A stretch of DNA of 49,523 nucleotides, from positions 1 to 49,523 of the forward strand of contig CACVAU010000008.1 in assembly GCA_902727915.1 (NCBI GenBank). The letters are read 5' to 3'. Under the pieces are notes generated by a model that worked only from the letters and a program-made list of their open reading frames with translations, was not told where the DNA came from and made no database searches. Made by a program: the position numbers and the translations under genes. The stretch's first letter is position 1, and every line of letters begins with the position of its first letter. Positions 1 through 6,758 of this stretch are shown in pieces. This stretch comes from an uncultured Sulfurovum sp. (GTDB lineage Bacteria; Campylobacterota; Campylobacteria; Campylobacterales; Sulfurovaceae).

Positions 1-115
1 TTTTCTCTTCTTCCTGTTTTTCTTGACAAGCATTTAATTCAGAAGGTTGAATTCACGATTGCCAATCTTGGGGCTATTCATCCCTCTCTAAAGGTCGCTT
101 AGGGAACTTTTTTGG

Positions 116-406
116 CTAAGGTATTGTTACCCTTGACGCTAAAATAATGTTTTTTAACTTACTATTGTAGTATCTTGATAAAGTGTTTCTTTTGATGGAG
201 TCAATCAAAATTAAAAGCCCAATAAATCCACCTATGGTAATGTATAAAGCCGTCTCGCTTTTAAAGAATGAAGCAACCAAAGGATAAAGCCCAAATACTG
301 AAACTATCCCACTTATTACAAAACCACCAAGTACTTTTAATGTGTATTTTGTGGTCACTAGGATATCTGCTAATATCTCTTTTTGAGTTAAAGGTTTAGT
401 TCTCAT
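116..406 (-). CDS. Small two-span membrane protein of the integrated element
   Basis: A product of about 96 residues that I do not recognise. It has two hydrophobic segments, roughly residues 25-45 and 52-70 (around VLGGFVISGIVSVFGLYPLV and LYITIGGFIGLLILIDSI), and a basic C-terminus. I place the start at the ATG at 406 because AAAGGGG lies 7 bases upstream; a longer frame reaches 430 but has no ribosome site. It overlaps the end of the preceding gene by about 11 bases, which suggests translational coupling. It lies downstream of a filamentous-phage-type replication gene, where such phages often encode small virion or membrane proteins. That role is inference from position only. Confidence 0.6.
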   Translation of the reverse strand: MRTKPLTQKEILADILVTTKYTLKVLGGFVISGIVSVFGLYPLVASFFKSETALYITIGGFIGLLILIDSIKRNTLSRYYNSKLKNIILASRVTIP

Positions 407-785
407 CTTCAACCCCTTTACACTCTGCATGTTCTTCTAACTCTTGTGTAACTGCTTCTAAAGAAACTACTAATTGTTCTTGTACAAATTTAGGATTATT
501 TTCTTTTGTGGTCTTGGTCAAATGATGATAGTTTGCTAATGCTACTTCACATGAAAAAGGTTCGACTATGTAAGTACCTTGTTTGGCATGTGCAACCATT
601 GGTATAAGAGTAGCCATAAGTAAAGCTATACCAAGAACAAAACCTATGAGGGAAAAGAAGAGGTGTAATATGCCATTTGCTTTTATTGGCTGTACTGCTT
701 TGGTGGTTGCTATGTTGTTGAGGTCATAGCCTTGTTTTTTGGCTGTTGCTTTTTTGTTTGTTTTCTGTGTTTTTTTAGTTATCAT
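396..785 (-). CDS. Small single-span membrane protein of the integrated element
   Basis: A 129-residue protein with a strongly basic first 20 residues (KKTQKTNKKATAKK), one hydrophobic segment at about residues 42-64, and then a polar acidic tail with two cysteines. A positive N-terminus, one membrane span and a hydrophilic domain outside give an N-in topology. I do not recognise a family. It sits between rep and another small membrane protein, all on the same strand and closely spaced, so it is probably in the same transcription unit. In filamentous phages this slot holds coat or minor virion proteins, but the sequence shows no diagnostic motif for either. The function stays open. Confidence 0.6.
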   Translation of the reverse strand: MITKKTQKTNKKATAKKQGYDLNNIATTKAVQPIKANGILHLFFSLIGFVLGIALLMATLIPMVAHAKQGTYIVEPFSCEVALANYHHLTKTTKENNPKFVQEQLVVSLEAVTQELEEHAECKGVEDEN

Positions 786-868
786 GTCACGTTCCTTATT
801 ATTAGATGGAGAACACTATTCACGTGGTTAGTCGCCAAACCCACCACGTGAAACCTCTTTCAAGTTTT

Positions 869-1891
869 CTAAATTGGTAACCTATACCGAATATAGTCCG
901 ACGTTTTAAAACGCTTCAAACTCTCTAAACTATTAAATTGTTTTTTGCTTTCATTGTTGTTCATGGTTCGACTATCAATAAAAGAACTTATCTGATACAT
1001 TAAGTAATCATCGTTATAACCTTTGTTATTTATGAGATGTACCATGTTGTTAATATCTAGCATATCATTTAAGAATTTATTGCTATTAACATAGGCTTTA
1101 AAACTCATTCTGTTCTCTTTTTTGCTAAGGTCAAAACAAACAGTTACCTCGACTCTTTTCCAGTCTTTGAGACTTTTTAAAAGCGTTTGGCTATGGTAAT
1201 CTTTTTGTTTTTTGTATTTATCATAAAAAAGTATTCTACCAATACGTTCTAAGCCCTCAACCTTGTTAATATATAGGCTAGAAGCTCCGTTTGGTGGTGC
1301 TATGACTCCATGGTTAGAGTGTGGCTTTAAAACCTTTTTAAAGCTCTCTTTTCGCTTATGATTAATGGGCTTAGAGTCCGTAACATCGGTTGCTATGTCT
1401 AACTTTGACATGTAAAATGTCTTACGGTCTAAAAACTTTTTAATCATCTTCATACTCTCACTATGTAGCCGTTTTGTGGGTTGGTGTAACCCAGCAAAAG
1501 TTAAAAGGCAATGCGTACCTTTTAACTTTTTGTGTGTTCGGTCATAACTAACGCTTTTAGAAGTCAAACGACTTACAATAAGATAAGATGCTAAACTATG
1601 ACCCTTAGAGTGTTTAAATACCTCAACTATGGCATTTAAACCATCTTTCTTAGCATCTCGTTTAATGCGTTTAACTGTGTCTGTTACTGGCAAACCTTTA
1701 AGCTTTTTAACTGGGCTTAGTCCCAATGCTTGAAGAAGTCCTAAACGCTGTTTTTTAAGGGGTTTTGGATTGTTAACAGTTGTATACTTAGCCATTAACT
1801 CTATGGTGTCTATACCTTGACCATTGTAAATGATAGTATCACGACCAAAACCCACCAAAGAGGGGTTAGCATTAAGTATTGATGTAGTCAA
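869..1891 (-). CDS. Replication initiation protein, filamentous-phage / rolling-circle type
   Basis: A 340-residue basic protein resembling replication initiators of inoviruses and small rolling-circle elements (Phage_CRI / Rep_trans-like). Visible signatures are a core LDIATDV near residue 165, FYDKY near residue 222 and WKRVEVTV near residue 245. This matches the family pattern of an R/K-L-D strand, a YDK motif and an RxE strand. The family nicks one strand at its origin and starts rolling-circle replication; the nicking tyrosine cannot be assigned by eye. It is followed on the same strand by small membrane proteins and preceded by small regulatory genes. That order suggests a cryptic filamentous prophage or a replicating integrative element. 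A morphogenesis (Zot-like) ATPase would lie left of the window if it is a phage. Confidence 0.75.
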   Translation of the reverse strand: MTTSILNANPSLVGFGRDTIIYNGQGIDTIELMAKYTTVNNPKPLKKQRLGLLQALGLSPVKKLKGLPVTDTVKRIKRDAKKDGLNAIVEVFKHSKGHSLASYLIVSRLTSKSVSYDRTHKKLKGTHCLLTFAGLHQPTKRLHSESMKMIKKFLDRKTFYMSKLDIATDVTDSKPINHKRKESFKKVLKPHSNHGVIAPPNGASSLYINKVEGLERIGRILFYDKYKKQKDYHSQTLLKSLKDWKRVEVTVCFDLSKKENRMSFKAYVNSNKFLNDMLDINNMVHLINNKGYNDDYLMYQISSFIDSRTMNNNESKKQFNSLESLKRFKTSDYIRYRLPI

Positions 1892-1934
1892 GTTTTTCCC
1901 TCTCTGTTAGTTTTATTTGTGTAAAAATTTTAAT

Positions 1935-1949
1935 GTGTGACCGTACAGG
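1935..1949. repeat. Direct repeat copy 1 upstream of rep (GTGTGACCGTACAGG)
   Basis: The sequence GTGTGACCGTACAGG lies 44 bases upstream of the rep start and recurs with one change (GTGTGACTGTACAGG) at 3910-3924 in the same orientation. Both copies are followed by an A-rich tract. Fourteen of 15 identical bases in two non-coding places of one element suggest a protein site, perhaps for Rep or a regulator. The function is inferred. Confidence 0.5.
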
Positions 1950-1977
1950 TTTAAAAGCTAATTTATCTTAAATCGAC

Positions 1978-2226
1978 TCATACTAAAGCCTTTTTACTGG
2001 GAAATAAAAGAGGTTCTAGTTCTGTATAAAATGTTCTTAACTCTTTTAAAATTCCTTGGTTTAAGTCCATATATCCACAAATTTCAGAGGGTGACGGTAT
2101 ACAACCACCCTCATTGACTTCATTTAAATAAGCGAAGTGTGTAGAGGTCAAATACTCTATTTTGTCCGTAATGTCTTTTAGTCTGTCTTGTGCTTCATTT
2201 GCTTTCATGCTCTCCCCATTTTCCAT
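1978..2226 (-). CDS. Small unknown protein of the integrated element (82 aa)
   Basis: An 82-residue protein, mostly helical in character, with no membrane span or known motif. It is the last of three tightly packed genes (3 bases after the 74-residue gene, which itself lies 3 bases after the AlpA-like gene), all on the rep strand. Two starts are possible, at 2226 (AAGG 8 bases upstream) or at the ATG at 2208; I keep the first. Position immediately before rep suggests an accessory or early gene of the element. No function can be given from sequence. Confidence 0.6.
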   Translation of the reverse strand: MENGESMKANEAQDRLKDITDKIEYLTSTHFAYLNEVNEGGCIPSPSEICGYMDLNQGILKELRTFYTELEPLLFPSKKALV

Positions 2227-2229
2227 TAG

Positions 2230-2454
2230 TTAAGCCTTTCTTTTAATGTGATGAGTCCATAAAATAAACTCTCTGTTAAGCCGTCTCAACACTTGTTTAA
2301 CCGTGGTTGAGGTGTTGGCGTGGTCGTGTGCTATTTGCTCTTTTAGGCTCTCTAACGTATAGGTTTTAGGTATATGAATAGAGACCATAACGTCACTCTT
2401 CATAGCTTCTTTTAGTCCTATGTCATAAAGCGTTCTTAGGGCGTTTAGGTGCAT
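2230..2454 (-). CDS. Small unknown basic protein of the integrated element (74 aa)
   Basis: A 74-residue protein with a basic C-terminus (LRRLNREFILWTHHIKRKA). I do not recognise a family. It lies in a three-gene run between the AlpA-like regulator and rep with 3-base gaps on both sides, so it is almost certainly cotranscribed with them. The basic end fits nucleic-acid binding, but that is a guess. Confidence 0.55.
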   Translation of the reverse strand: MHLNALRTLYDIGLKEAMKSDVMVSIHIPKTYTLESLKEQIAHDHANTSTTVKQVLRRLNREFILWTHHIKRKA

Positions 2455-2457
2455 GGT

Positions 2458-2700
2458 CTAGTAGACCTTTTCAGTACTGGTTAAAAACCGTGCTACATCA
2501 GTAATGGGGAATATAACGGTCTGCCTTGAAACTCCACTTCCAACCTTTTTAAATGGTGGAATACCTTTACCGTTTTTGATTCCCCTCCGAATTGAGCCAA
2601 TACTGATACTAATAGCTTGTGACAATTCTTTAAGTGTTAAAGCCCTTTTGTTGGGAAACTGTTGTTTTAGCTCTTTTAGTTCTTCTTGGTATGCGTCCAT
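2458..2700 (-). CDS. AlpA/excisionase-like small DNA-binding regulator
   Basis: An 80-residue protein with a winged helix-turn-helix of the AlpA/MerR-excisionase kind. Residues 18-38 (RALTLKELSQAISISIGSIR) form the helix-turn-helix, followed by a wing containing FKKVGSGVSRQTVIFPITDVARFL, typical of AlpA proteins where the wing ends in a W/F-x-x-x-D-V-xxFL strand. Such proteins activate excision or early genes of integrated elements. It is the first gene of the leftward operon leading to rep, and it is divergent from a CI-like repressor across an operator-bearing gap, as in a lysogeny switch. The family call is fairly safe; its target is not visible. Confidence 0.65.
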   Translation of the reverse strand: MDAYQEELKELKQQFPNKRALTLKELSQAISISIGSIRRGIKNGKGIPPFKKVGSGVSRQTVIFPITDVARFLTSTEKVY

Positions 2701-2733
2701 GTTTCTTATTCCTTTAGTTTGGGTTTGTGTTAT

Positions 2734-2813
2734 AATTGATACAGTATAAAAAATAGTGCTAAATAGGCACTTTAGTTAATACAGTATTGAATTATAATTA
2801 ATACAGTATTGAA
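2734..2813. promoter_or_regulatory. Three operator repeats between AlpA-like gene and repressor
   Basis: Three copies of a dyad centred on AATAC-A-GTATT occur in the divergent promoter gap. The first (GATACAGTATA) is centred at 2743, the other two (TTAATACAGTATTGAA, identical over 16 bases) at 2783 and 2805. The last two centres are 22 bases apart, two helical turns. Odd-centred dyads of this length are typical CI/XRE repressor sites. I infer that the adjacent repressor (starting at 2838) binds here to control itself and the leftward operon. Confidence 0.7.
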
Positions 2814-2837
2814 AAAAGCTTAAGGAATTTTTCTGTT

Positions 2838-3623
2838 ATGGATAAAAATATGCATGAAATACTTTTGGAGATTAGAAAAAATAGTAAATTGTCACGTAAA
2901 AAATTAAGTGATTTATCAGGGTTTAAAGAACCAACAATAGTGAGTTATGAAAAAGGTTTGAGGAAAATATCAGATAAATATATTCAGTTTATAAGCCTAT
3001 ATTTCAACGTTTCAGAAGACTATATAAGAGGTTATAAAAGTGAAAATGAAGAATATACACCATTAAAAAGAACTATTCTTATGTATCAAGATATTTATAG
3101 TTACACAGATAAAGAAATGGGTAGCTTGATGGACTTTATGAGTGATGGAAAATTTTATAAAGAATTTTTAGAAATTGATGTAGCAGACATTAAAAAACGG
3201 AATATTTCACTAATAATTGAGTCTATAGAGTCTTTAAATATTAAGCCGTCTTGTGTTGGTTTGACTCTTCCAACTATAGAACCTATTGAAAGAAAAATGG
3301 AACGTTTAGGGGCTAATTTAAGTGATGATGCAATAAAGGAATATGTTAAACAGAATAAAGAACATTTTGAAGAAAGAAAAGAAATGTTAGATAAACGCGT
3401 GTTTATTATGGAGGAAAAAGGAATTAATTTAAATAATGAGTATTATGCTGAAAATATTAAACAAAGAAATTTAGCTAAAAAGAATTATACACCAGTAAAA
3501 GAAGTTAAAGAATTACCTAAAAAATATCAAGATATTGTTGACCTTTTACCCTATGCATCTGATAAGTTCTTAGAAGATATACATAACAAGTTAAAAACCA
3601 TGAAAGAGATACAAAGTCTATAA
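2838..3623 (+). CDS. CI-like XRE-family repressor
   Basis: A 261-residue protein with an N-terminal helix-turn-helix of the XRE/Cro-CI type at residues 7-62 (EIRKNSKLSRKKLSDLSGFK, then TIVSYEKGLRKISDKYI and YFNVSEDYIRGY). The remaining 190 residues are charged, mostly helical and unlike the S24 peptidase domain of LexA-type repressors, so self-cleavage is not expected. It is transcribed away from the AlpA-rep operon, and its promoter gap carries three identical dyads, the probable operators. It most likely keeps the element silent. Family assignment of the N-terminus is confident; the effector sensed by the C-terminal part is unknown. Confidence 0.75.
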   Translation: MDKNMHEILLEIRKNSKLSRKKLSDLSGFKEPTIVSYEKGLRKISDKYIQFISLYFNVSEDYIRGYKSENEEYTPLKRTILMYQDIYSYTDKEMGSLMDFMSDGKFYKEFLEIDVADIKKRNISLIIESIESLNIKPSCVGLTLPTIEPIERKMERLGANLSDDAIKEYVKQNKEHFEERKEMLDKRVFIMEEKGINLNNEYYAENIKQRNLAKKNYTPVKEVKELPKKYQDIVDLLPYASDKFLEDIHNKLKTMKEIQSL

Positions 3624-3632
3624 ACCTAAAAC

Positions 3633-3705
3633 TGCGATGTTTAAAATAACCACTTCATGCGACGTTTAAAACGGACGATTTTAACTTATTATGCGAACTT
3701 TAAAA
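3633..3705. repeat. Three iteron-like direct repeats TGCGANNTTTAAAA
   Basis: TGCGATGTTTAAAA at 3633-3646, TGCGACGTTTAAAA at 3658-3671 and TGCGAACTTTAAAA at 3692-3705 are directly repeated with 25- and 34-base periods just after the repressor gene. They open a stretch of about 650 bases without genes (3624-4276). Repeats like this in a rep-bearing element are candidates for initiator-binding iterons; a regulatory role is the alternative. The rest of the stretch is AT-rich and holds a second direct repeat (3910-3924) and a hairpin (4113-4142). Confidence 0.55.
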
Positions 3706-3909
3706 CCCGTGTAAAACCCCACCATAACGCCTATGGTGTGGGTATTGGTAGCCACTTCTTAAAACCCTTTATTCTATTTTACTTTTTTACCTTAGCTTAG
3801 TAGTAGTTTTTTAACACTCTTTATTCTGAATTAAAAAGAATGAAAAATTACAATAAAAAGAAGATGGTAGTTAGATGAGTAAGAGACTGTGGGTAATGTT
3901 AAATCTTAA

Positions 3910-3924
3910 GTGTGACTGTACAGG
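3910..3924. repeat. Direct repeat copy 2 (GTGTGACTGTACAGG)
   Basis: Second copy of the 15-base repeat found at 1935-1949, differing at one base and in the same orientation. It lies in the gene-free region that also has iteron-like repeats and a hairpin, which strengthens the idea that this region is the element's origin or packaging region. The role is inferred. Confidence 0.5.
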
Positions 3925-4112
3925 ATAAAAAGTAAAAGTGTTAAGAAGATGTTAATTAGATGTTGAGAGGGGTATAAAAACTTTTTGAATCAAAATAAGC
4001 TATAAAGTTCCCTTTAAATGGGCTTTAAAGCTTATTTAAAAATTGTTATGGATTATTATTTTTTTCCCAAATATCCCATAAACCCCAATTTATCCCAACT
4101 TTCAACCCAATA

Positions 4113-4142
4113 AAGGCTATTTAAGTCGTTGTAAATAGCCTT
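4113..4142. repeat. Perfect 10-bp hairpin in the gene-free region
   Basis: AAGGCTATTT (4113-4122) and AAATAGCCTT (4133-4142) form a perfect 10-base-pair stem with a 10-base loop. There is no T-run at either side, so it is not an obvious terminator. Hairpins of this kind carry nick sites or single-strand origins in rolling-circle replicons, which would suit the nearby rep gene; this is inference. Confidence 0.5.
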
Positions 4143-4276
4143 AAAATGCCTATAGAATAGTATTTCATGCTAAGTTATACCTTATCCTTAAAACCCTCCC
4201 AAATAAGCCAACGTATTAAAAATTTTATGAACTCTTTCCCTTAGTAACTTCTTAGGAATACTACTATGATTATCTT

Positions 4277-4525
4277 ATGATAACTAATATAGAGATATTT
4301 GAACAATTTTACCAAGATGTTAAAAACGCTAAGTCTATGGCTGATATAGTCAAAGAGTATGGAGGAAGCCCTGTTTATGTCCCTAGCTATAAATCATATT
4401 GTAGAAATGATGACATACTAAATGACTTTAGGAAAGGTATGAGTATTAAGGAATTGGCTAAAAAGTATGATTTATCAGATAGGAATATTTACTCCATTAC
4501 AAAAGAAGAAAGATTGGGAGGGTAA
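4277..4525 (+). CDS. Mor/C-like small transcription activator
   Basis: An 82-residue protein whose second half is a helix-turn-helix (DILNDFRKGMSIKELAKKYD, then LSDRNIYSIT), with a first half containing YGGSPVYVPSYKSYCRNDDI. A Gly-Gly-xx-VYVP segment followed by a terminal helix-turn-helix is typical of Mor/C phage activators, here shortened. The family activates middle or late phage promoters. It stands alone on the plus strand between the putative origin region and a toxin-like gene. Family likeness is good; which promoter it serves is unknown. Confidence 0.6.
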   Translation: MITNIEIFEQFYQDVKNAKSMADIVKEYGGSPVYVPSYKSYCRNDDILNDFRKGMSIKELAKKYDLSDRNIYSITKEERLGG

Positions 4526-4609
4526 AAGAAATGATAGTATTAAAAAAAGGTGATTATCTATTTTAAAGCCCATTTAATAGGGGTTTAAATACTTATGTTT
4601 AATACGTCT

Positions 4610-4897
4610 TTAACAGTTCTTATTAATTCGGTCATAAGAATCATGGTCAAGTAAGGTGTTAAACTTTACAACATCACCTAAATCAGTTACAAGTATTCTA
4701 TAGGCTGTACTGGGTACAGTAATAGACCATCTATTTTTATCTTTTTTGCATGTAATAAAGTGATAACGTAATGAACTATGTTCACGGTTTTCTATGAAAA
4801 GATTTTCAGTCTCTTCTATTTGTTCAAGTGTAAGAAGTCGCTTTTTAGTAAGCTTTTTAACATCTCTTAAGAAGCGTGGTAGTTTTTCTATGGTCAT
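4610..4897 (-). CDS. RelE/ParE-superfamily toxin candidate
   Basis: A 95-residue basic protein with the look of a RelE-like toxin. It has an N-terminal amphipathic helix with FLRDVKKLTKK, a strand RYHFITCKKDKNRWSI, the core TAYRILVT, and a final strand GDVVKFNTLLDHDSYDR ending in a histidine-aspartate-tyrosine cluster, as in many RelE/HigB toxins (for example NHDxYD endings). Family members cut mRNA on ribosomes or poison gyrase. It starts 2 bases after the end of the 125-residue gene upstream, so the two form an operon in the order expected for a toxin and its partner. The alternative is a non-toxic RelE-fold protein. Confidence 0.6.
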   Translation of the reverse strand: MTIEKLPRFLRDVKKLTKKRLLTLEQIEETENLFIENREHSSLRYHFITCKKDKNRWSITVPSTAYRILVTDLGDVVKFNTLLDHDSYDRINKNC

Positions 4898-4898
4898 A

Positions 4899-5276
4899 CT
4901 ATAGGTGTGCTTGTTTGGAGAGTAAAAGCCCTTGTAGTGCCATGTTCCAGTCTTCTACTTTATCAGTCATATATCTTATTGGAAAACTTGACCATGTTTG
5001 AAGCTCTTGTTTGTTTAAAACTTCATTGGTAAATTCGCTAAGGTCTTCAAGATTAATAAGAACATTGTCTATTGTTTCAATAGTATTTAATTTGTTAACC
5101 AGTAGATAGGTATCAAAGTTGTTAAAATTACTTTTTAAAACCTTTTTTAAAGTATGAAGACCTCTAAGAAGCTCTATATAAGTACTGATACTTTTAACTA
5201 AAGAGTACTTTTCTGTATTGGTTGGTTCAAAGTAATTAAAGTTTGAACTAAAATAATTTTGCTCAATTGTTATCAT
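4899..5276 (-). CDS. Unknown partner gene of RelE-like toxin, possible antitoxin
   Basis: A 125-residue protein, mostly helical, that I do not recognise. It precedes the RelE-like gene by 2 bases, and both share the orientation of the integrase gene. Antitoxins usually come first in such operons, so an antitoxin role is possible. The sequence shows no typical ribbon-helix-helix or XRE domain, and its length is large for a simple antitoxin. A GGGA-A purine stretch (from 5277 upward on the minus strand, GGAGTATTTCCC) provides a ribosome site for the ATG at 5276. Function by position only. Confidence 0.5.
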   Translation of the reverse strand: MITIEQNYFSSNFNYFEPTNTEKYSLVKSISTYIELLRGLHTLKKVLKSNFNNFDTYLLVNKLNTIETIDNVLINLEDLSEFTNEVLNKQELQTWSSFPIRYMTDKVEDWNMALQGLLLSKQAHL

Positions 5277-5366
5277 GGGAAATACTCCTTTGTAAATTAG
5301 ATAAATTAATGCATTTAGTTACAAATAGTACACTTTAGTTACTAAAAAATAGGTTATAGAAGTTAG

Positions 5367-6485
5367 TTAGAAAAGTTTGTTAATATCATCTTGACCACTA
5401 TTCGGAGCTAGTTTAGCATAACGCATTGTCATATTAATATCTTTATGGTTCATAAGCTTCATTATCTTATAAATGGACACATCATTAATGGCAAGTAATG
5501 AAGCGAATGTGTGCCGTAAAGTATGAATAACCACACGATTTATAGTATCTTTTTGGCTTAGTTCTTTATTGAAAAGGTTATCAAATATAGGCTTTAAACG
5601 TCTCTGTATACGTTTGTCATCTGTTAACTTTCCGTGGTCATAACTGATTACATAATCATTGTTATTGAGGTCTTTAATAGTCTCTTCCAGTAATTCACGT
5701 GTATCATTTTTTATAAAACCATTATAGGTATCATTGCTTTTATGGTCTTTTATTTTGATAGTACCTTTTTTGAGGTCTATGTCTTTTTTTTGAATGGTCA
5801 AAACTCCGTTAAGCCTTGCACCAGTAGAAAGAGCTAACAAAGTAAAAAGATGTAGGGTTTTATCTTCTTTAGTATTTGATAAAAGTGTGCTTATCTCTTC
5901 TTTTGTTAGGTATCGTTCACGCTCCCCATCTACCTTTAACTTTTTAAAGCCGTAAAGAGGGTTAGAGCCTTTAATTATGTCATTCTTTAGGTTGTAGTTT
6001 ATAACTCTACTTAGAAGCTCTATTATGCCGTTAATGGTTTGGTTAGCATACTTCTTGTTGATAAGGGAAGTTTGTAGTTTTTTAGCATGGTCTTTAGATA
6101 ATTGGGAACTGGGTACAGTTCCCAAAGTTTTAGAAATATGACCAAAGTATTTAGCTTCAGCACTTTTAGTGCTTTTGTTATCACGTTGTGAAAGTAAATC
6201 TTTAAAGTAATTGTTTGCTAAATCATCTAAAGTAATTTGAGTTTGTTTGCTTTTTAGTATAGGTATATTGGGGTCATCTCCAAATCTAAGCGTTGAAAGT
6301 ATTTCACTACGCTTTTGATGTGCATATGCTTCGTTAAATCCCTCTTTAGTATTACCTATGGTGAGCTTTTTAGGGTCGTTAGTTGTAGGGTCTTTGTATG
6401 TTATAAAGTATGTTCTGCTTTTATCTTGAAGTAAACGATAATAAACACCAGTAAATTTTTTAGACTTAAATTGTTTTGTTTTCAT
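5367..6485 (-). CDS. int: Tyrosine recombinase / phage integrase
   Basis: A 372-residue site-specific recombinase. The N-terminus (KFTGVYYRLLQDKSRTYFIT) is a DUF4102-free arm-binding type domain, followed by a SAM-like core-binding domain at about 110-190. The catalytic domain shows the arginine in STGARLNGVLTI, then HTLRHTFAS (His-x-x-Arg), the histidine in MNHKDINMT and the tyrosine in MRYAKL. All catalytic residues are therefore visible. I take the ATG at 6485 because AGGGG stands 10 bases upstream; a TTG at 6494 is too close to it. The gene points away from the attachment site at 6682-6701, only 200 bases off, as usual for integrases of tRNA/tmRNA-targeted elements. It would catalyse integration and excision. 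Confidence 0.92.
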   Translation of the reverse strand: MKTKQFKSKKFTGVYYRLLQDKSRTYFITYKDPTTNDPKKLTIGNTKEGFNEAYAHQKRSEILSTLRFGDDPNIPILKSKQTQITLDDLANNYFKDLLSQRDNKSTKSAEAKYFGHISKTLGTVPSSQLSKDHAKKLQTSLINKKYANQTINGIIELLSRVINYNLKNDIIKGSNPLYGFKKLKVDGERERYLTKEEISTLLSNTKEDKTLHLFTLLALSTGARLNGVLTIQKKDIDLKKGTIKIKDHKSNDTYNGFIKNDTRELLEETIKDLNNNDYVISYDHGKLTDDKRIQRRLKPIFDNLFNKELSQKDTINRVVIHTLRHTFASLLAINDVSIYKIMKLMNHKDINMTMRYAKLAPNSGQDDINKLF

Positions 6486-6681
6486 GGTTGCCAAACCCCT
6501 TTTGTAAAAAAGTGTAACCTAAGTGTAGCCATACAAGACCACTTTTAATATATTTTGGTCACTATTGTTTATTGTACACTAAAGTTAATATAAGCACAAT
6601 AGTATCATAAAATAATGCTTTTGGCAACTTTTGTTAACTATTTATCATTAGGCTTAAGAAAAGGTGTAAATATTGTGAATA

Positions 6682-6701
6682 GACTCCCCTCGTCTCCACC
6701 A
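6682..6701 (+). other. Displaced tmRNA (ssrA) 3' end, right attachment site of the element
   Basis: The 20 bases GACTCCCCTCGTCTCCACCA look like the T-arm 3' half, acceptor stem and CCA end of a bacterial tmRNA; Campylobacter tmRNA, from memory, ends in a very similar GATTCCCCTCGCTTCCACCA. The bases before it do not continue as a T-loop (no GGTTC), so this is only a fragment. It sits just outside the integrase gene. Elements entering the 3' end of ssrA leave such a copy at the far end, so the complete ssrA should be left of the window on the plus strand. Confidence 0.7.
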
Positions 6702-6758
6702 AACTTCAATCTAATTTCCTACATAATAATCTTTTAAAAAACTCTAAATAGAATACTT

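Noticed and set aside
1..115. Possible short genes at the left edge (for example a 15-codon frame at about 35-80 and a lysine-rich start running off the edge)
   Set aside because: Too short and without enough context to support; the region may hold the start of another element gene but I cannot show it.
2504..2749. Plus-strand open frame across the AlpA-like gene
   Set aside because: It is opposite a better gene, reads as an odd mix of Pro/Leu/Ile without a domain, and runs into the operator region.
5318..6587. Similar motifs GTACACTTTAGTTA (5328) and GTACACTAAAGTTA (6574) as integrase arm sites
   Set aside because: Two imperfect copies in AT-rich DNA, one on each side of int, are suggestive but too weak to list as sites.
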